From assembly GCA_963798745.1 (NCBI GenBank), contig CAWCUF010000003.1, forward strand, positions 744,001-808,000: 64,000 bases of DNA, given 5' to 3'. Below are positions 1 to 8,582 of the stretch, one piece after another. The notes under the pieces were generated by a model. It ran no database searches, had not been told where the DNA came from, and was given only the letters and a program-made list of their open reading frames with translations. The DNA is from Prado023 sp963798745. GTDB lineage: Bacteria > Actinomycetota > Actinomycetes > S36-B12 > CAIYMF01. Within the stretch, counting starts at the first letter, position 1; each line of letters starts with the position of its first letter. A program made the position numbers and the translations under genes.

Positions 1-10
1 GCTCTCGGGT

Positions 11-457
11 CTACTTCAGGGCGGCCTCGATGGCACGGCCATGGGCGGTGAGTGCCCAGATGATCGCGACATCGAGGGCGATCACGAGGATGCTCCACAG
101 TGGGTAGTAGGGCAGCCACATGAAGTTGGCCACCGCGCTCACGCCGGCCAGGATCACACCGGTCCACCGCGCCCAGGTGGCACCGGCCATGAGGAAGCCG
201 CCAGCGACCATCAGCAGCACCCCGAGCGCGAGGTGCGCCCACCCCCACGAGGTGAGGTCGAACTCGAACACGTACTCGCGCCCGACCACGTAGAAGGTGT
301 CGTTGAACAGGGCCACGAGGCCCTGGATCGCTTGGAACACCCCGACCATGATCATCAGGGTGGCCCCGAACAGGGCGATGCCGACAGCGGTGTCCGAGGA
401 GCTGCCGGCCTGGATGTCATCTGTGTGATTCATACCCGCAGCATTTCCCGGTTCCAT
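11..457 (-). CDS. Small four-helix membrane protein, DUF7144-like
   Basis: A 148-residue protein with four hydrophobic segments and no soluble domain. The first helix begins after a polar N-terminus of about 25 residues, and a short loop rich in aromatic and acidic residues follows it. This pattern fits the actinobacterial DUF7144 membrane-protein family, whose function is unknown. A GAGG-type ribosome site precedes the first ATG; a second ATG eight codons later is also possible. It lies 46 bases downstream of the LAL regulator on the same strand, so it may be cotranscribed with it. The family assignment is from memory of sequence style and is moderately sure; the membrane nature is clear. 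Confidence 0.7.
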   Translation of the reverse strand: MEPGNAAGMNHTDDIQAGSSSDTAVGIALFGATLMIMVGVFQAIQGLVALFNDTFYVVGREYVFEFDLTSWGWAHLALGVLLMVAGGFLMAGATWARWTGVILAGVSAVANFMWLPYYPLWSILVIALDVAIIWALTAHGRAIEAALK

Positions 458-503
458 GTCCGCCTACCTCACCCCAACCGGGTAATCCGGGCATTCGTTC
501 TGC

Positions 504-3215
504 TCAGTCGAGCAGACCCAGCTCTCGGGCGCGCTCCACGGCCTCCCTGCGACTGGTGACCTCCAGTTTCCGGAACAGGCTCTTGAGGTGCGCCTTGACG
601 GTGTTCACCGAGACGTAGGAGTCGGCAGCGATCTCGGTGTTGCTGCGCATCGTCGGCAGCGCGCGCAACATCGAGAGCTCGCGCTCGGTGAGCGGCTCGG
701 CCAGAGGGGCAGGCTCACCAGCCATCGGCCCGGACCCGGCCAGGCCGGCCAGGATGCTCTCGAGGAAGGGGTCCCCCTCGCTCCCGTCTCGTCGCGCCTG
801 ATGGATCAGGGACGGCACTCTCGTGGACCCCGTCGCCAGGAAGGGCCGTACCACTGCCTGGGGCTCGGCGATGGCCAGGGCACGCGCCATCGCCCGGGCT
901 GCACCTGCGCCGGCCCAGAGCTGGTCCTTGGCCAGGGCAATCACCAGCCAGCCCTCCACGAGCGCGAGCAGGTCGAGGATCGTCTCGGGATCGCCGGTGG
1001 CCACCAGTGCCTGCGCCGTGCGCAGGGCGGATGCGGGATCGCCGCCCGCCAGCTGCCTGCGGGCCACACTGCTGGCCCATAGGGGGGTCTCCACCTCGGG
1101 CCCGGCCAGCTGGAGCTCACCGACCCCGACCTCCGGGGCGAGGAGCGCCACCTCCGTGGCTGCGTGGGCGAGGCACTGGGCGGCCATCCCCGTCGGTTGC
1201 CATGCCTGTGCACTGGCCAGGGCTTGGCGCAGCGAGAGGCCAGCCGCACGCAAGCGGCCCTGCGAGAGGGCCGTCTCCGCGTGCAGCGCGTGCAGCATGA
1301 GCGTCGATGTCGGTTCCGCGCCGCCGGTCACGGCCGCCAGACCGGAGACGATTGCCGAATGTGCGGCCCCGGCCTCGCCCCGCAGGAGCTGGACCAGCGC
1401 CACTGCGAGATGAGCGGGCCGGGCCTGCAGCACGGAGCTCCAGCCGCGAGGTCCAGCCCATTCCAGGGCGTTCGCGGCCAGGCTCAGGGCCCGATCCAGG
1501 TCTGCCTCGGCTGCATGGGTCAGGGCCAGGTGTGAGCGGGCTCCCAGCCGGGCCAGGTCGATGTCGGGCTTCTCCGCAGCGCTCACGACCTCGTTGAACG
1601 ACGAACGGGCGCCGACAAGGTCACCGGCCCAGAACCTGCCGACCCCCAAGTTCTGTAGGGCGATGAGGCGGTATCCCGCCGCAGCCGGGATGGGCCCAGC
1701 CTCGTCGAGCAGAGCGATGGCTGCCGATCCGGCGCGGACCACTCGGTCCGGGTCGCCCTGGAAGCGGCCGCCGGCGCACGTGAGCAACTCCGTCAGCACC
1801 CGTTGCGCCGACTGCGGCGGCTCTGCGCCGGCTTGGAGCTGTCTGGCCAGGTCGGTCTGCACGACCATGGCGCCCAGCTGCCCTGCGACGAGCGCAGTGC
1901 CGGCCTGCACCAGGTGCAGGCCGGCACTGTCAGGCTGCGTCGAATGCGGAACCGTCGCCAGCAGGTCTCGCAGTGCGTACCTCTGCACACCCACCAACGA
2001 CGGACCGGCGCACGTTGTGTAGAGCGACCCGAACAACTCCCAGTCCTCAGCCGCGGCCGCGTGGCTCAGGGCCGAGATCGGCTCGCCACGCTCCGCCCAC
2101 CAGCGTGCCGCAGCCCGGTTCGCGTGGCGATGCGCCTCGCGGTCGTCCCGCCTGAGCTCGTGGTCCAGCAGGTCGCGAAGCAGGGGGTGGTAGCGAAACC
2201 AGAGGCGATCCGGGCCCATGGCGGTCACGAACTCGTTGCGGCCCTCGAGCAGCTCCAGCACCTTCTGGGCCGGGACCTCGGGCGCGATCGCCGCGGCCAG
2301 GTCCGCACAGATCTGCTCGGTCACGCTCGTACGGAGCAGGAAGTCCCGTATGGGTGGGTCGTTTCGGGCCAGCACCTCGGCAGCCAGGTACTCCGCGACG
2401 GAGCGGTTGGTCCCGGCGAAGGAGGCCAGGGCGCCGGTGCCGCTCCTCGACGCGCTGAGCAGGGCCAGCCGGACGCCCGCCGGCCAACCCTCGGTGCGCT
2501 CGAAGACCAGCTCGACCTGTGCCGGAGTGAGTTCCAGTCCGGTCGAGCGCGCCAGCGCCTCGATCTCGGGGTTCGTGAACGCCAGGTCCTCGGCACTGAT
2601 CTCGGTGAGCTCCCCGGCGACCCGCAACCGGTGCAACGGCAGGGTCGGGGTGATCCTGCTGACCAGGACCAGGTTCAGCATGCTCACGAGCTCGGTGGTC
2701 AGCCTGACTGAGTCCAGGACGGATGGATCCGTGACCTCCTGGAAGTCGTCGATCACCAGCAGGGTGCGGGTGGGCAGGGAGTCCAAGCCGACCTGCAGCG
2801 ACCTCAGCACCTCCTCGAAGATGCCGGCCGAGGCGGAGAGGCTCTGCAGGGGATGGTCGTCAGGCACCGCCCCGCAGGAGCGCAGCGCGGCCAGGACGTC
2901 GTCCCAGAACGACGCGAGGTTGTCTGACTCTCGCCGCGCGGTCAACCAGGCGACCGGGGTCCTGCGAGCTGCCGGGCGACGTTCGAGCCAGCCGGAGACA
3001 GCCATCGTCTTGCCCCAGCCCGGCCCGGCGCACACGGACGTCAGACGCTTGGAGCTGGCTTGCTCGAGCAGGGTGTTCAGGTCGTTGCGCGAGATGGCCA
3101 GGGTGGGCGAATGCGGGAACAGCGTGCGCGGAGCCGAGATCCCGCCCGCTACGCGCTGCCCTTCGGCAACCTGCCCCTGCGCGGCTGGCGGCGCGGCTGT
3201 CGGCGTGTCCTGCAC
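504..3215 (-). CDS. LAL-family (MalT-like) LuxR transcriptional regulator
   Basis: A protein of about 903 residues with an N-terminal STAND-type ATPase. Walker A is GPGWGKT at residues 64-70, and a Walker-B-like LLVIDDF segment lies about 85 residues later. A long helical, TPR-like middle follows, then a C-terminal LuxR helix-turn-helix beginning LTERELSML. This is the architecture of MalT/LAL regulators, which use ATP and a ligand or protein partner to activate promoters. I chose the GTG at 3215 because GGAGG lies eight bases before it; longer forms would run into the divergent small gene at 3340. The Walker A has Trp where most relatives have Phe. The inducer is unknown. A second LAL gene sits at 37051. 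Confidence 0.9.
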   Translation of the reverse strand: MQDTPTAAPPAAQGQVAEGQRVAGGISAPRTLFPHSPTLAISRNDLNTLLEQASSKRLTSVCAGPGWGKTMAVSGWLERRPAARRTPVAWLTARRESDNLASFWDDVLAALRSCGAVPDDHPLQSLSASAGIFEEVLRSLQVGLDSLPTRTLLVIDDFQEVTDPSVLDSVRLTTELVSMLNLVLVSRITPTLPLHRLRVAGELTEISAEDLAFTNPEIEALARSTGLELTPAQVELVFERTEGWPAGVRLALLSASRSGTGALASFAGTNRSVAEYLAAEVLARNDPPIRDFLLRTSVTEQICADLAAAIAPEVPAQKVLELLEGRNEFVTAMGPDRLWFRYHPLLRDLLDHELRRDDREAHRHANRAAARWWAERGEPISALSHAAAAEDWELFGSLYTTCAGPSLVGVQRYALRDLLATVPHSTQPDSAGLHLVQAGTALVAGQLGAMVVQTDLARQLQAGAEPPQSAQRVLTELLTCAGGRFQGDPDRVVRAGSAAIALLDEAGPIPAAAGYRLIALQNLGVGRFWAGDLVGARSSFNEVVSAAEKPDIDLARLGARSHLALTHAAEADLDRALSLAANALEWAGPRGWSSVLQARPAHLAVALVQLLRGEAGAAHSAIVSGLAAVTGGAEPTSTLMLHALHAETALSQGRLRAAGLSLRQALASAQAWQPTGMAAQCLAHAATEVALLAPEVGVGELQLAGPEVETPLWASSVARRQLAGGDPASALRTAQALVATGDPETILDLLALVEGWLVIALAKDQLWAGAGAARAMARALAIAEPQAVVRPFLATGSTRVPSLIHQARRDGSEGDPFLESILAGLAGSGPMAGEPAPLAEPLTERELSMLRALPTMRSNTEIAADSYVSVNTVKAHLKSLFRKLEVTSRREAVERARELGLLD

Positions 3216-3339
3216 GTGCGCCACCTCCACTCCCTGCACGCGATCACCTCGGTCTCGTGCGAGCGAACTACCCGGTTCGGGTGCTTCGGAGGGCAAGGAC
3301 CTGCGCCATCGTAGGTGCTCAGGTCCCAGGGAGGCACAC

Positions 3340-3636
3340 ATGTCAGCCAAGAAGTACGAGATCCTGATCACGGGGCCGGTCCCCGCAGCGCTCCTTGCCG
3401 ACGCCCTCGAGGACTTCCCGAACATCACTGCCCAGTCCGTCCTGACCGGGAAGGTGCGCGATCAGGCCGAACTGCAGGGGCTGCTGCGCAGGTTGCACGA
3501 ACTGGGCATCGAGATCGTCGCCTTCCGACAGTTGCTCGGCGCACCCAAGCCGGCGGTCCCCCCTGATGCTGAGGCGTCGGACCGGGCCCTCGTCGCCTCG
3601 GACTTCCCCACGGCGCGGGCTGAGCACAGGTCGTGA
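3340..3636 (+). CDS. Small alpha/beta protein of the LAL-associated family, copy 1
   Basis: A 98-residue cytosolic protein, divergent from the LAL regulator. It starts YEILITG, then an amphipathic helix, a second strand ending VLTGKV, a helix DQAELQGLLRRLHELG, a final strand IEIVAF and a polar tail. The order beta-alpha-beta-alpha-beta is my reading. The block DQAELQGLLRRLHELG aligns clearly with DQAQLHGVLAGLRDIG in the protein at 40623, which also lies next to an LAL gene. A GGGAGG site precedes the ATG. Its stop overlaps the start of the next gene, so the two are translationally coupled. No function is known to me; a ligand-sensing or partner role for the LAL regulator is an inference. Confidence 0.75.
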   Translation: MSAKKYEILITGPVPAALLADALEDFPNITAQSVLTGKVRDQAELQGLLRRLHELGIEIVAFRQLLGAPKPAVPPDAEASDRALVASDFPTARAEHRS

Positions 3637-3848
3637 TCGGGTTCGAGCTGATCATCACGGGCGGGATCGGGTCTGGGCTGCTCGCGGCCTATCCGGAACT
3701 GGGACATCTGCGGATGTCGCACGTACGACTGGTCGTCACCGGCGAGCCCGGCGCCCGGGAGATGGTCGCCCGGCTGGAGCGAGCCGGCCTCGCCGCCAGT
3801 GCCGACCTCCTCTGTGCAGATCGGCAGTTCTACGACGCCGTGGACTGA
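3633..3848 (+). CDS. Small alpha/beta protein of the same family, copy 2
   Basis: A 71-residue protein whose GTG start overlaps the stop of the upstream gene by four bases. It begins FELIITGGIGSGLLAAYPEL, matching the YEILITGPVPAALLA start of its neighbour, and continues with a second strand (VRLVVTG), a helix and a short final strand. It therefore looks like a tandem, diverged paralogue and could form a heterodimer with copy 1. It lacks the DQAxLxG signature in the second helix. A frame slip artefact is unlikely because the two coding sequences are homologous rather than complementary parts of one protein. The function is unknown. Confidence 0.65.
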   Translation: MIGFELIITGGIGSGLLAAYPELGHLRMSHVRLVVTGEPGAREMVARLERAGLAASADLLCADRQFYDAVD

Positions 3849-3850
3849 GG

Positions 3851-3872
3851 CGGGCCGCGGCGCTACGGCCCG
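3851..3872. terminator. Inverted repeat between convergent genes
   Basis: CGGGCCG and CGGCCCG arms (3851-3857 and 3866-3872) flank an eight-base loop between the small alpha/beta genes and the converging membrane-protein gene. The hairpin overlaps the last codons of the latter. It has no T-run, so termination is inferred from position and symmetry. Confidence 0.4.
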
Positions 3873-5155
3873 GGCGTCGTCCCTGCCGTCGGCTCGAGGT
3901 CAGCCGCTGGCGCGGCACTGACGCGTTCCGCCCCGCGCCCCGCCCCGGTGAGCACCTGGAGGACGACCAGCAGGACGACCACGAACAGCACCGACCAGAG
4001 CAGGCGGGTCGGGCTGGCCGCATTGCCCCACATGAGTACGACGACGCCCAGAGCGACTGCCACGCCCCGCAGCCACCCGGCGTTCGCGCCGACCCAGCGC
4101 CCGACGCCCTGGGCTCCGGCCAACGACGGTGTGGAACCCAGGCGCTCCAGTCCGTGGGCCATCGCCCTGCGCAGCGCAGTCCCGGTGCTGTTCTGCCCGC
4201 TGAACCAGCCGGCCACGACCAGGATCACAGCCAGCCAGGCCAGCACCTGGAGTCCACGCTGGAGGTAGAGCAGCAACGTGTCGAAGAACACCGCGCTGGC
4301 AGGGCCGAACGTGGTGCCGGCCAGGCTGTTGACGAACAGCTGCCGACCGGTTGACAGGGCCAGGGCCAGGAACAGGGCATTGGCAGCCAGCCCGATCCCG
4401 ATGACCACAGCCATCCGGGGTCGGCGGCGCGCCAGCGCGAACGCAGCCAGGTAGAGCAGCAGCACGACCAGGATCAACCACGTGGCGATCGGGTTGGCGA
4501 ACGCGTAGATGGTGCGCGCCTGCTTGAGCTGGGGGGCGTCCATCAGCACGATCTGCTTGTCCACGGTGGGGATCGGGACGTTGGCGGCGAAGGTGAGCCC
4601 ACGATCAACCAGGCGGGCCTGGACCTGGTCGATGACCTCCGAGACGTCAAGGACGACCTGGTCGCCCTGCAGGGACACAGCCCCTGACTCGTCGCCCTCG
4701 AGGAGGCGCACGAGACGCTGCTGGGCTCGGGTGTTGACCGTGACCCACAGGTCGGCGAACGCGTCGGAGGCGATGAACTCACTCACCTGCCGGTCGATCA
4801 GGCTGTTGACGGCCCCAGCGACCGGACCGGTGAGCTGGGCAAGGCGAGGGCGATCAGTGATCACGTCGGCGAACACGTCATCGAGGATCGCCTCGACGTC
4901 GACCTGCGTCGTGATCGCGTCGGTGACCTTGGCCGCGATGGCTGCCTGGACCTCAGGTGACTCCACCAGGGGACCGACCGTGGCGATGTAGCGTCCAGTG
5001 TCGGTCAAGGTCCGGTGGCCCCAGTAGGCAAGTGCACCAGGGATCGTCAACAGGACGGCCAGGACGAGGCAGACCCCCGAGGCGAAGGAGAGCCACGGCT
5101 CGGACCGCTCACGCCGTGCGGCGTCCGGGCGGGCTTGGCTTGGTTCGGTGGTCAT
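3863..5155 (-). CDS. Polytopic membrane protein with large extracytoplasmic domain
   Basis: A 430-residue protein with one N-terminal transmembrane helix. A hydrophilic, acidic, helical domain follows (about residues 50-215), rich in Asp/Glu/Val and probably outside the membrane. Four or five further helices come next, then a short Ala/Pro-rich cytoplasmic tail. It resembles an actinobacterial family of uncharacterised integral membrane proteins. No catalytic motif is visible. It converges on the small alpha/beta gene pair, and an MFS relic lies upstream. Its job is unknown. Confidence 0.7.
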   Translation of the reverse strand: MTTEPSQARPDAARRERSEPWLSFASGVCLVLAVLLTIPGALAYWGHRTLTDTGRYIATVGPLVESPEVQAAIAAKVTDAITTQVDVEAILDDVFADVITDRPRLAQLTGPVAGAVNSLIDRQVSEFIASDAFADLWVTVNTRAQQRLVRLLEGDESGAVSLQGDQVVLDVSEVIDQVQARLVDRGLTFAANVPIPTVDKQIVLMDAPQLKQARTIYAFANPIATWLILVVLLLYLAAFALARRRPRMAVVIGIGLAANALFLALALSTGRQLFVNSLAGTTFGPASAVFFDTLLLYLQRGLQVLAWLAVILVVAGWFSGQNSTGTALRRAMAHGLERLGSTPSLAGAQGVGRWVGANAGWLRGVAVALGVVVLMWGNAASPTRLLWSVLFVVVLLVVLQVLTGAGRGAERVSAAPAADLEPTAGTTPGP

Positions 5156-5199
5156 GGCACTCCCTCGTGCAGGGTCGGGTCTCGGGCGTCAGCCGTGGT

Positions 5200-5870
5200 C
5201 GCGGGAGCCGTGGTTGTGGCCGGTTCGCCGTGGGGCAGTTCGCGGGTGAAGAAGATCGTCATGAACACGAGGAAAGCCGCAGCCAACAAGCCGGCCTTGA
5301 GCGACTGCCGCTGGGCGGTCTCGTAGTCCTCGATGATCGCGATCGTAGCCTGCTCGTCCGGCGCCCTGGGCGGCGGCCCCGATCCCGCCGGTGGTCACGA
5401 AGTCGACCCCGGTCCCGGCTGCCAAGCCGATCTGATCCGATACGGTCACTTCGATCCGTTCGTCGGCCTGGATGGTGGACATGGAGACGCTGCTCGGGCC
5501 GGCCAGGACGATCGCCCCGATCACGGCAACGCCCATCGAGGATCCCAGCTGGGCGCTCGTGCACTGCAACCCGCCGGCCTCGCCTCGGCCGAGGCGTCCA
5601 CCGAGGACTGCACCACGTTGCCGAGCTGGGAGACGATCAGTCCCATTCCGATCCCCAGCAGGGCCATGAGCACGGCGAAACTGGTGTTGTCCACAGTGGG
5701 GTCGAGGGTGCGCAGGAGACCCAGGATCGCCACGGCGGTCGTGCCCAGCCCTCAAGGATCGACCACCCCAGGGCCAGCGTGGCCAGCCACGGACTGGGAG
5801 AGGGCGGTCAGCAGCGACCCGGTGGCGTAGATGACCGACCCGACGATGAAGGCCCGCTGGTCAGTCCTCG
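5200..5870 (-). pseudogene. Decayed DHA2/EmrB-type MFS transporter
   Basis: Pieces of a drug:H+ antiporter-2 family transporter can be read in successive frames. An early segment resembles RAFIVGSVIYATGSLLTALS (around helix 3). It passes directly into late-family helices (LGIGMGLIVSQLGNVVQSS, then SSMGVAVIGAIVLAG), the conserved acidic loop before the last helix, and a final helix ending FMTIFFTRELP. The centre of the protein is missing and at least two frameshifts are present. This is a relic with an internal deletion and cannot give a working transporter. Confidence 0.75.
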
Positions 5871-6181
5871 AACGAGCCGAGGAGGTCCTCGTCCAGGGCG
5901 AGGGCGAGGCCCAGCGCACGGGCGATGTTGCCCGCGGCGGACACGACCTTCGGGGTGCCCACGATCGGCGCGACCGCGATCAGGACGTTGCGCGCGTCCT
6001 CGAGCTCGAGCAGGGTGCCCTCGGCCGCGCGGAACGCGGCCAGGTAGGACGCGGGCGGGGCGTCGACGGCGACCAGGGCGGCCAACCGGACCAGCAGCAC
6101 CGCCTCCAGGCTGGCCTCCACTTCGGCCAGGGACACGGCGTTGATGCCGATGACGGTGTCGAGCAGGGGGTTCTCGGACAA
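5861..6181 (-). CDS. Carboxymuconolactone-decarboxylase-like small helical protein
   Basis: A 106-residue, all-helical, Ala/Leu/Val-rich protein with no cysteine. The patterns VLLVRLAALVAVDAPPASYL and NVLIAVAPIVGTPKVVSAAGN match short carboxymuconolactone-decarboxylase-like (AhpD-fold) proteins that I recall from actinomycetes. It lacks the CxxC of AhpD peroxidases, so peroxidase activity is not expected. The start is TTG, chosen because AAGGAG sits six bases upstream. The gene end borders the MFS relic. Function unknown. Confidence 0.6.
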   Translation of the reverse strand: MSENPLLDTVIGINAVSLAEVEASLEAVLLVRLAALVAVDAPPASYLAAFRAAEGTLLELEDARNVLIAVAPIVGTPKVVSAAGNIARALGLALALDEDLLGSFED

Positions 6182-6584
6182 CTTGGCACTCCTTGGGTGA
6201 GGTCGCCAGGCGGTGCTGTGCGACGCCTTGACGGGTTGTGGTCACGCGACCGGCGGCAGTTCTGCCTGTCCCGCATGGGCCACGGTCCCCTGCTCCTGGG
6301 CATTGCGGATCACCCGATCCGGGTGGTGATCTCCTTCGTGGGCCCGCATCCGGATGCGGGCCGGCCGTTCCGGGCAGCCGCGTGCGCGATCACGGCACGC
6401 CAGAACTACCCGCCGTGGGTGAGCACATCGCGGTGCACCCCTGCATACGGTGCCTCGGCAGTGCTTGCTGGTACCGGTCCGATCACGAAGGGGAGGCGCG
6501 GATGACTTGGCAGGGGTCCCGTTCGTGGCTCTCTTTGCGAGGGCATGCGCTGCAGCTGACCTGGGCCGAATCGACCGAAGCCCG

Positions 6585-7169
6585 ATGGTAGCCTCCGCCA
6601 GCGGCCCACCCTTGGCACACACTCGGGGGTGTCCCGCACGCGCCGAGGCTGAGGCGCTGGCCTGGCAGTTGCTCGGGGATCACGGCACCCGCTGGGCTCA
6701 CGTCCAGACCGCTGGCTTCGTGGCGACCGGGGTGGCGTGCCTGTTCGACGCGCATGAGGCCGCCCTGCTCGTGGCTGCGGCCACGCTGCACGACATCGGC
6801 TACTCGGACCGCATCCGTCAGACCGGATTCCACCCCCTTGATGGCGCCCTGCATCTGCGCGCGCAAGGCTACCCACCAAGGCTTGCCGGTCTCGTGGCGC
6901 ACCACTCCTGCGCCGCCCTGACAGCTCCGCTGCACGGAGTCGATGACCTCTGCGAGCAATTCCCCCCAGAGCGTTCCCTGCTGGCCGATGCGCTGGTCTA
7001 CGCCGATATGCACTCCGCCCCGCAGGGCGGGGTCATCTCACCGGACCGGCGTCTGGCTGACATCGCCGCCCGGCACAAGCACCCTGTTCAGCACGCGCGA
7101 GCGGACCTGCTGCGCGCCGCGATCCGTCGGGTCCAGGAGCAGCTCCGAGACGCCCCCAGCCCGCATTGA
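6585..7169 (+). CDS. HD-domain phosphohydrolase-like protein
   Basis: A protein of about 194 residues with an HD-superfamily metal site. The motif AATLHDIGYS supplies the HD pair. An upstream His (RWAHVQ), a downstream FHPLDGA and HHS supply the other expected ligands. Such proteins hydrolyse phosphoester or nucleotide substrates, but the substrate cannot be told here. I placed the start at an ATG before a polar leader; there is no strong ribosome site, and upstream ATG codons in the same frame would add about 45 unconserved residues. A truncated HAD phosphatase follows on the same strand. Confidence 0.65.
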   Translation: MVASASGPPLAHTRGCPARAEAEALAWQLLGDHGTRWAHVQTAGFVATGVACLFDAHEAALLVAAATLHDIGYSDRIRQTGFHPLDGALHLRAQGYPPRLAGLVAHHSCAALTAPLHGVDDLCEQFPPERSLLADALVYADMHSAPQGGVISPDRRLADIAARHKHPVQHARADLLRAAIRRVQEQLRDAPSPH

Positions 7170-7193
7170 CCAGCTCGGCGCCTCCCGTCCTCG

Positions 7194-7580
7194 GTGATCG
7201 CGGGGGCTTTCCTGCAGAGCCTGCGAGGTGGGCCGGTTGCCGTGGTCACCTCGGCCTCGCGCGAGCTCGCGAGCCGTCGGATGCGGGCGGCCGGTGTGCC
7301 CATCCCCGAGGTGCTCGTGGCCGCCGAGGACGTCGCGGTGGGCAAGCCGTCCCCGGAGGGGCACCTGCGCGCCGCCGCCCTGCTCGGAGTCGACCCCGGC
7401 GCGTGCGTGCTGTTCGAGGACGCCGAGGCGGGCCTGCGTGCCGCGTGCGCGTCGGGAGGGTCGGTCGTGGTTGTGGGCCAGCACGTGTCCGCGACCACCC
7501 AGGAGCTGCCCAGGATCTCGGACTTCACGGGGCTGGCGGTCTCCCACCTCGATGGCCGGATCCGCCTGCAGCATCCCTGA
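7194..7580 (+). pseudogene. Truncated HAD-family phosphatase
   Basis: The readable protein starts in the middle of a HAD-IA hydrolase. WAVVTS-like motif II is present as VAVVTSASRELA, the motif III lysine as VGKPSPEG, and motif IV as LFEDAEAGLRAA. The N-terminal nucleophile motif DxDGT and the cap domain are absent, and the preceding 25 bases do not encode them. It is therefore a 5'-truncated relic. The 240 bases after it hold only short scraps, one (RREHLTIAEVPI) reminiscent of a polyprenyl-phosphate glycosyltransferase. Confidence 0.7.
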
Positions 7581-7764
7581 CGCGGCGTTCGGCATCGGTG
7601 GTCGCAACGGTGGCCCGGGTGGAACGCGACCCAGTCGGTGAAGCGCGATCCAGGGTGACCAGATCGCTGAGGTGACCGGCAATCGAGCAGGAGATCGACG
7701 TCCTGCTCCAGGCCCGTCGCGAGCACCTGACGATCGCCGAGGTCCCGATCGTGCCCGGGGGAGA

Positions 7765-7782
7765 CTCACAGGAACCTCACAG
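7765..7782 (+). promoter_or_regulatory. CTCACAG direct repeat, likely OmpR-type operator
   Basis: CTCACAG occurs at 7765-7771 and again at 7776-7782, an 11-base period typical of two half-sites bound by an OmpR/PhoB-family dimer. The pair lies about 45 bases before the response-regulator gene, which suggests autoregulation. A single CTCACAG also occurs at 17988, upstream of the DUF4956 operon. Confidence 0.5.
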
Positions 7783-7826
7783 CCAACTGCCAGGATCCTG
7801 CCGGGCCGGGTGGCCATGATTGGCCC

Positions 7827-8582
7827 ATGACCTCGCCCCCGCCCGACCTGTCGGGCGCACAGCAGTCCGCCGACTCCCCCGCCGGCGTGCCGGAGGCGCG
7901 TCTTCTGATCGTCGATGACGAGCCGAACATCGTCGAGCTGCTCTCGGCGAGCCTGCGGTTCGCGGGCTTCGAGGTGCAGACTGCGACCAACGGAACCCAG
8001 GCGCTGCGCGCTGCGGCCATCAGCGCCCCGGACCTGGTCGTGCTCGACGCGATGATGCCCGGCCTGGACGGGTTCGAGGTCGTGCGCCGCATGCGTCAGG
8101 ACGGGATCCAGGCCCCGGTGCTGTTCCTGACCGCCCGCGACGCGGTCGAGGACCGCATCATGGGGCTCACCCTCGGGGCGGACGACTACGTCACCAAGCC
8201 GTTCAGCCTCGGGGAGGTGGTGGCCCGGATCCGGGCCATCCTGCGCCGGGCGGGGTTGGAAGCCGACCCAGCGTCCCAGCGCCTGGTCTTCGGCGACATC
8301 GAGCTCGACGAGGACGCCCACGAGGTCTTCAAGGCCGGCGCACCGGTGGACCTGTCCCCCACGGAGTTCAAGCTGCTGCGGTACTTCCTGACCAATCCCG
8401 GGCGGGTGCTGTCCAAGGCGCAGATCCTCGACCACGTCTGGCACTACGACTTCGGCGGCGAGGCCACCGTGGTGGAGACCTACGTGTCCTACCTGCGGCG
8501 CAAGGTCGACAGCACGCGACCGAACCTGCTGCACACCGTCCGCGGCGTCGGGTACGTGCTGCGGACTCCCCGGGAAGGCTGA
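7827..8582 (+). CDS. OmpR/PhoB-family response regulator
   Basis: A 251-residue regulator. After a polar leader of about 25 residues comes a receiver domain (LLIVDDEPNI; phospho-acceptor Asp74 in VVLDAMMPG; TARDAVEDR; KPF switch lysine). A winged-helix DNA-binding domain follows (VDLSPTEFKLLRYF ... VVETYVSYLRRKVD ... VRGVGYVLR). Its stop overlaps the start of the kinase gene by one base, so the two form an operon. Neighbouring decayed and intact carbohydrate-binding lipoprotein genes suggest the regulon includes that cell-surface system, which is an inference from context and the shared CTCACAG element. Confidence 0.93.
   Translation: MTSPPPDLSGAQQSADSPAGVPEARLLIVDDEPNIVELLSASLRFAGFEVQTATNGTQALRAAAISAPDLVVLDAMMPGLDGFEVVRRMRQDGIQAPVLFLTARDAVEDRIMGLTLGADDYVTKPFSLGEVVARIRAILRRAGLEADPASQRLVFGDIELDEDAHEVFKAGAPVDLSPTEFKLLRYFLTNPGRVLSKAQILDHVWHYDFGGEATVVETYVSYLRRKVDSTRPNLLHTVRGVGYVLRTPREG

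Noticed and set aside
2218..3339. Long plus-strand open frame opposite the LAL regulator
   Set aside because: It is the G+C-driven shadow of the minus-strand LAL gene, is rich in Arg/Ser/Pro and has no domain. Only its end from 3340 is a real gene.
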